From assembly GCA_027625915.1 (NCBI GenBank), contig JANTQA010000015.1, positions 11,499,001 to 11,563,000 on the forward strand: a DNA stretch of 64,000 bases, written 5' to 3'. The notes below the pieces were generated by a model. It worked only from the letters and a program-made list of their open reading frames with translations. It was not told where the DNA came from and searched no databases. This stretch comes from Anaeramoeba flamelloides (taxonomy: Eukaryota > Metamonada > Anaeramoebidae). Below, piece after piece: positions 58,510 to 64,000 of the stretch. The translations under genes were made by a program, and so were the position numbers. Position 1 is the first letter of the stretch, and each line of letters opens with the position of its first letter.

Positions 58510-59449
58510 AAACTAAAATCAACCGTCTCTTTAATTATTATTAAATAAAAATACATTACAATTTATTTTTCAATCTAAATTTTAATTTTCTTTCATTTAA
58601 TTTAAGAAATAACGATGTGAGTTTGTTTTAATATCGTTTAAATAAACAATAAAAAATTGAGAATTAGTACTCGTTGAGTATTTATAAAAATATAATTAAA
58701 AAACAATTCAGATATTAAATATTGTTTTTTTTTTTTTTTCAAGATAAATATTTTAAATATTAATTTACTCCTGTAAGCAACAAAATAACAAAAATATTAA
58801 TTTTTTTTTTATTCAAGGATTCATTTTTAAACTTTTTGGATTCTATCTGCTTAATATTTCAAAAAAAAATTATTTATGTATTTACTGAATGGTTAATTTT
58901 ACATTTAATGTTTTTTTTTAGTTTATCATTTTTTTTTAATAATCCATACTTTTATTTGTGAACTTTAATTGAATCTAATTAATATTGTCAAAAAAAAAAT
59001 TGATAAGGATTTTCTTTTTAACATATAAAGAACATTTTGGGGTTAAAATGTATTTTATCAATTATATAAAACATTTTTTTTTTGTTATGATTAAAACTTT
59101 TATCAGAAAAATGAGGTTTTTTTTAATTCAAAATCGAAAATCAAAAAAGATTTAAATTCAAATCTAATAATTTTAATTCCTCAGTATACCAATGTATATT
59201 TTCATTTTCCATTGTTTGAAAATTTAGAAGCGTTTTTAATATTTTCAAATTTCAAAAAAAAAATTTTTCTTTCAATTTATATTTTCTTTGGTATATTTTT
59301 AATTTGGCCAGACTGATTTTTGTTTCAATTTTATAATGTAACCCTGGTGGGTGAATATTAATTTGTAAATAATTTGTAATTTATTTATTGATAAATCTAT
59401 CAATTCTTTCAAAATCATTTTGTGTCAAGTTAAATATTTCGAGAACAAA
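58510..59449. other. AT-rich region downstream of the VPS9 gene
   Basis: No gene or repeat recognised; poly-A/T tracts only. Confidence 0.4.
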
Positions 59450-60250
59450 ATAAAGTTGACTTAAATTAAGAGCTAAGAAAGAAGTTATTTTTAATACATA
59501 AGTGTTTTTTTTTTATTAAAACAACTATTAAGTACTACCAATGACTTAACTACACTTTTTGAAATTAATTTCAAGATGTGTGATATATATCCTATTCAAA
59601 TTCCAAGATAAAAATAATTTTTTAATTCTTTTTTATCTTTAGTTTTTTATTATGCGATTTCTTCCTGAATATTATTGCTTATTACAAAAATAGTCTTTAT
59701 AAATTAATTTTTAGAAGAGATTCGAGGCCCTTCTATAATGAAAATAAGATCATCTGCATATATTTGAAAATGAAAAGCTAAAGTTTTTAATTTTTCTAGT
59801 ATGAAAAGAGATATAAATTCAGCGAAAATCGTGATTATGTAGCCCCTTGATAAATTACAATCCATTCTATTTTAAAATATCCTAAGAGAATATTTTGATT
59901 CTCTCATTTTTTATAGTTTTCTTAGAATCAATTAATATATTAATGAGTGTTCTATATAATCAAAACATTTTCATATGACTCTAGTAACTAAAAATATCCC
60001 ATATTTTTATTTATTTTTATTATTGCTTTTTTCAAATAAATTTCGAATAGAAATTCAATTCCAAAATATTTTGCAAATCAAAATTTTTTTTTTCAAATTA
60101 AGTACCAAGATTCTTGAATTCTAATGTATATCAATTTTAAAAAAAATCTCGGAAGAGATTGGTTTATAGAGATATGCCAATAAATTATGTACTCAGTTAC
60201 ATAAGAAATTTTTTAATAATAATAAATCTCTTTTTCGAATAAAATTTCTC
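59450..60250 (-). mobile_element. Decayed LINE reverse transcriptase (minus strand)
   Basis: Minus-strand pieces follow RT order: KCFDYIEHSLI (about 59960), a GYIITIFAEFISLFILEKLK segment (about 59845-59785), the catalytic box FQIYADDLIFIIEGP (about 59770-59725), and FYLGI further down (about 59610). Stops and frame changes interrupt it. It belongs to the same general class as the remnant at 30430-31600 but is not obviously the same copy. No intact domain remains. Confidence 0.65.
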
Positions 60251-61815
60251 TATATTTTAGTATCTTATATTCTCCAATTTTAAAAAATATTTTGAAATGT
60301 TTTAATAAAAAAAAAACTAATTTATTAATATTTTCATTTTATGAAAAATTTTTCTTCTTTAACTACTGAAAACTTTTTTTAAAGACCAATTTTTTTAAAT
60401 CTGGTAGCTTTTTCAAATTTAATTGTTCTTGGCACAGATTAATTTATAAAGGTGATGATAAATTATTTTGGAAAAGTCAATGTAAATATTTTGAATATAA
60501 ATGCCTTTTAATATGCAAAGAAGACACAAAAACACCCTTTCAATTTTGAAATACTTATTGTAGAATTTTACAATTGTTTTTATCTGACTAATGGTGGAAT
60601 CTTATTTCCTAAAATTTTTTTTTTATTTTCGGGGAAAAAAAGTTTAATTCAATTTTTTAATCCAGGACACTAATTGAAATCACAGAAACCTAAAAACAAA
60701 AAGTAAAATCAATAAAAAAAAGAAACAAATTCACTTCAAAGAGCAACTCGTTCTCTTATATTACAATTATTTTCTAATTAAAAAATGAAAATTTTTAGTT
60801 CATATTCTAAAATATTTTTCTGTTTATAAGTCTAAGAAAATCCAAAGATCTTTGCAACATCATTTAGAAATTGATTTTTTTAGACAATAAAAGAAACTTC
60901 CTTAGTTAACTCTAAAACATAATTTTTACTCTCTAATATTCAATTGTAGCCGTAATAAATATTATTCTTTTTGGAAATTGAAATAAAAATTTTCATTTAT
61001 TAATTTAAAAATAAAAGTATTGAAAATCAAATCAACACTTACAATGTAAATCTCCCTTTTTATCCAAATCTTAATAGGTAGTTTTGGGGATCTTTAAAAT
61101 CATTCAATTTTTTGAACGAATCTTTCAGTAATAAATAGCTCAAACAAAGAAAAACCCTATCAAAAGATAGTATAACAAAAACTGTTGTTGTGCTGAATAC
61201 TCCATTTTGTTTTTATTGATTCCTTTTTACTTTCGCTAATTGATTTACCTTTTCACTATCAGGTTCTATTAATGTTCCAAATGAAAAAAACTTTTTTAAC
61301 TTTTTGTGTTCGATTTCTCTTTCTTAATATGTTAAAAGTAATCAACTTGTTGGTAAATTTAATTAATAACCACCTGTAACAAATATAATATTATTCACTT
61401 GAAAATTTACTCCTTAAAAAGTAATTTCTTTGTGTAAACAAAAAAATAACGACAAGATAGATTCAAAGATTTTATTTACAAAAGAAAAAACAGCTTTAAA
61501 CTCCCTAAAAGAATTTTTTTAAAAATCAAAACACCCCACATCAAGTTCTTTTCAAAATAAAAACATTAGAAAATGAAGAAAAAAAAAAGAATAATCAATT
61601 TAATTGAAAAAATTCACAAGATCGAATCAATAACTATAAAATTGACCAAAAAGGAAAGTCTATTTTAAAAAAATGCACAGAAATTACAGTTCCATTAAAA
61701 CTGGTATATAAAATCTTTTTTTTCAAAATCTCTTTAATATTGGTTTTTATTTTTTAACATTTTTCTTTTTTTTTTTTTTAATTTTTTTTTTGATACAAAC
61801 AAACATTCAATCTGA
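60251..61815. other. AT-rich region upstream of the last gene
   Basis: No gene recognised. Just before the last gene a poly-T run and an inverted pair ACATTCAATCTGAATGT (61802-61818) overlap the proposed start codon. Confidence 0.4.
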
Positions 61816-62646
61816 ATGTTCTCAGCATTTACTTCACCACGAACGATGCCACTGCTACGAGAGGTCTTTAGTTCGTTGGAACTTCTTCAAGTTATTATAG
61901 GCACTGATTTCACAAGCATAGAAAATGTGACCATTTCAACCAAGTTTGCTGCATGTATTTGCGAATTGTTATGTATCCCACCAAGTTTTCAAATTGAACA
62001 GTGTTCTGCTGAAAAGTTACGGACACAAGTCTTAAAAGAAAAAAAAGATTCAACCCCGATCAATATTCAACAAATCTCCTTAACACTTCGTGAAAAAAAG
62101 GAGAACAAGATCTCCACAAAGAAGTTATTGAGACAAAAAAAGATGAAAAAAAGTAAAAAAAAAACGATCCGCTTCATTTCTTCGGGTGAAAGCGAATCGT
62201 CTGATTTTTCTAGTTTAGAAAACTCAGAAAGTGGCGAAGAATTGTTAATCAAAAAAAAAAATCAACTTTTTCAGTTGCTAAGATTCCATCCTTTACAGAT
62301 CGATTCATTCAAAATCTCGATAATGAAAAACAAAACACAAAGTTTTGTATTAAATTTCGAAAAAGGTAATTCTTTTTGATTTTAAGGCTTCTCTATTGGT
62401 GGAGACAATATTTTTCTACTTTTGCCAAGTCTTTACTCTATTTTCTGTTGTACACTATCCTCATTTAAATCTCCAAAATGCTGAACACCAGACATAATTT
62501 TTAACATTCATTCAAACATTAGATTGTGAGTGAATCTCAAAATTTACTTGGCCTTGACAGCCCGCTTTGGATCATTACTTTTTAAAAAAATATTTTGGTT
62601 TCATGGAATACAACGCAATTCTCGAATAAAAGTTTTTCAAAATTAA
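61816..62646 (+). CDS. Unidentified protein with acidic/basic middle (2 exons)
   Basis: Exon 1 61816-62365 and exon 2 62561-62646, with a 194 bp intron (GTAATT to GACAG), give 211 residues. The N-terminal 85 residues look like a folded helical domain (PLLREVFSSLELLQVIIGTD, KFAACICELLCIPPS), followed by a Lys-rich stretch, a Ser/Glu patch (SGESESSDFSSLENSES) and a C-terminal part LNFEKARFGSLLFKKIFWFH. No family was recognised. After the A11 run at 62252-62262 another frame is also protein-like (SVAKIPSFTDRFIQNLDNEK) and would end at 62584 through the same splice, so either the run length or the frame is uncertain. Start at the first Met; a later Met (MPLLREVF) is possible, and CTCAG just after the first ATG could instead be an acceptor. 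Confidence 0.6.
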
Positions 62647-63175
62647 AAATGCAATGATCTTTTTGTTGTAAAAGAATAGTCTTTAACAGATATAAAAGGA
62701 TCGGATCTAATTAGGATATCTTCATTTTTGCTGAATATTTTTTAAATGAAATTAATGAAATTACACTAAACTAAAACAAAAAATCATCAAGTTTAATTTG
62801 AGACATCACTAGCCACTAGCATGAAAAAATAAAATTGAAAAAAAAAACAAAGTGAGACAAAACTACTCCATTCCTTAACCTTTCATCTTGAATAATAAAG
62901 TTTATTCACAATATAATCAAAATTCCAGAACTTTAAATTCATGGGAATAATGTATTTATTGTTGTTAGTATAACCAACTTTTTTAAAAGTCTCTAGTCTA
63001 GAAAAAAAGGTATTTTTCGGGTAAAAAATTCCAAATAAACTGAAGAATGAATTATAGTTTAATTCAACTTGGAGATATTTACTTTGAATAGATAATAACG
63101 AATAGTTTTGAAAACATTGTACTCATCTAATAAAACTGAAACAGAGAAAAAAAAATTCCTGATGATAATTATTGA
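62647..63175. other. AT-rich stretch without recognised gene
   Basis: Follows the last gene; no further exon was recognised. Confidence 0.4.
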
Positions 63176-63800
63176 GAGTGTCCATCAAGTGCCGTCAAGT
63201 GCCTAGCTTTTTTTTAATTTTTGAAATTAAAAGAAAATTTCAAAAATTAAAAAAAAGCTAACGGCGATTTTCCAGAATTCAAAAGAATAGAGAAAAATCT
63301 TTGATTTTTACTCTATTCTTTTAAAATCTGGAAAACCTAACGAAAGTGTCCGTAGAGTGCCGTAGAGTGCCTAGCTTTTCTTGAGATTTTCTGTTTTATA
63401 TGTAAAATCTATTGATTTTCGTTAGGTTTTTTTTACTTTTAGAAATAAACCGAAAATTTATTAAAATTTTCTGTTTATTTCTAAAAGTAAAAAAAACCTA
63501 GAACACTTTACAAATAAACAGAAAACTCAAGAAAAGCTAACAGCGCTTTTCCAGAATTCAAAAGAATAGAGAAAAATCATACATTTTACTCAATTCTTTT
63601 GAATTTTGGAAAACCAACGAAAGTGTCCGTCAAGTGCCTAGGTTTTCCAGAATTCAAAAGAATAAAGTAAAATCAAATAGATTTTACTTTATTCTTTTAA
63701 ATTCTAAAAACCTAACGGCGTTTTTTTTTTACTTTTCGAAATAAACAGAAAATTTATTAAAATTTTCGGTTTATTTCAAAAATTAAAAAAAACCTAACGG
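63176..63800. repeat. Hairpin-cassette cluster F (best preserved)
   Basis: Six consecutive hairpins at about 63205-63259, 63268-63335, 63372-63538 (nested), 63545-63614, 63639-63713 and 63719-63799. Three stem types recur: CTTTTCCAGAATTCAAAAGA, GGTTTTTTTTACTTTTAGAA, and CTTTTCTTGAGATTTTCTGT. They are separated by GC-richer joints CTAACGGCG and CGAAAGTGTCCGTAGAGTGC, CGTAGAGTGCC or GTCCGTCAAGTGCC. No protein is encoded. The same modules, in different number and order, make up clusters A-E. Confidence 0.85.
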
Positions 63801-64000
63801 AAAATCAAAAAAAAAATATTTTTTTCAATTTATATCAATAAATAATTCCATAATAGTCCAAATAATTGGTTATCCGCTTGAAAAAGATATTCATCAGATT
63901 TAAAATACTTTTAAAATATATGATTATAACCCCTTAGCTATAGAAGCATAAAAATATTCAAATTTTTTACTGTATTAAATTTTGAAAAAAAATCTTTCTA
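63801..64000. other. AT-rich window end
   Basis: Nothing recognised. Confidence 0.4.

Overview
The window looks like nuclear DNA of an extremely AT-rich, intron-containing amoeboid protist. Supporting signs are spliceosomal introns with GTAAnn or GTTTGT donors, asparagine and lysine/glutamate runs in proteins, a RhoBTB gene, a RhoGAP-like gene, a VPS9 gene and a SAGA-type ADA2 gene. The style, with multi-domain Rho/BTB proteins and poly-A/poly-T rich non-coding DNA, fits an Anaeramoeba-like organism best, and a dictyostelid-like amoeba is the main alternative. That assignment is inference. No tRNA, rRNA, CRISPR array, LTR element or virus-like element was recognised.

Genes in order: cysteinyl-tRNA synthetase (minus, 5 exons, 6286-11708); a RhoBTB GTPase (minus, 2 exons, 15118-17316); ADA2 (minus, 2 exons, 21951-23539); a RhoGAP-like gene copy A (minus, 6 exons, 27327-34796, probably decayed); its near-identical inverted copy B (plus, 6 exons, 41211-50063); a VPS9-domain protein (plus, 2 exons, 54383-58509); and an unidentified protein (plus, 2 exons, 61816-62646). 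All genes in the left half are on the minus strand and all in the right half on the plus strand. Copies A and B form a palindrome of about 23 kb with a 6.4 kb unique centre. Two of the gene types, RhoBTB and RhoGAP, belong to Rho signalling, and VPS9 proteins act on Rab5-type GTPases. ADA2 and the tRNA ligase are housekeeping genes.

Splicing was worked out by joining frames at GT/AG borders against family knowledge. Most introns are 109-311 bp, but four of the seven gene copies carry one giant intron: 3.15 kb in the tRNA ligase, 4.17 and 5.58 kb in the RhoGAP copies, and 2.05 kb in the VPS9 gene. All four giant introns hold repeated or mobile DNA.

The non-coding two thirds is full of dispersed repeats: TTAA-flanked DNA transposon and MITE families, one member of which carries a THAP-like reading frame; a foldback MITE in three copies; a larger foldback element at 43.5-44.1 kb; three further repeat families, here called R3, R4 and R5; two decayed LINE reverse transcriptases; a possible piggyBac-type zinc-ribbon remnant; and six clusters of a modular hairpin-cassette repeat. 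In the best-preserved cluster of that last family the hairpins are punctuated by GC-richer spacers of the type AGTGCCGTAGAGTGCC. I regard these hairpin cassettes and the RhoGAP palindrome as the most unusual objects here.
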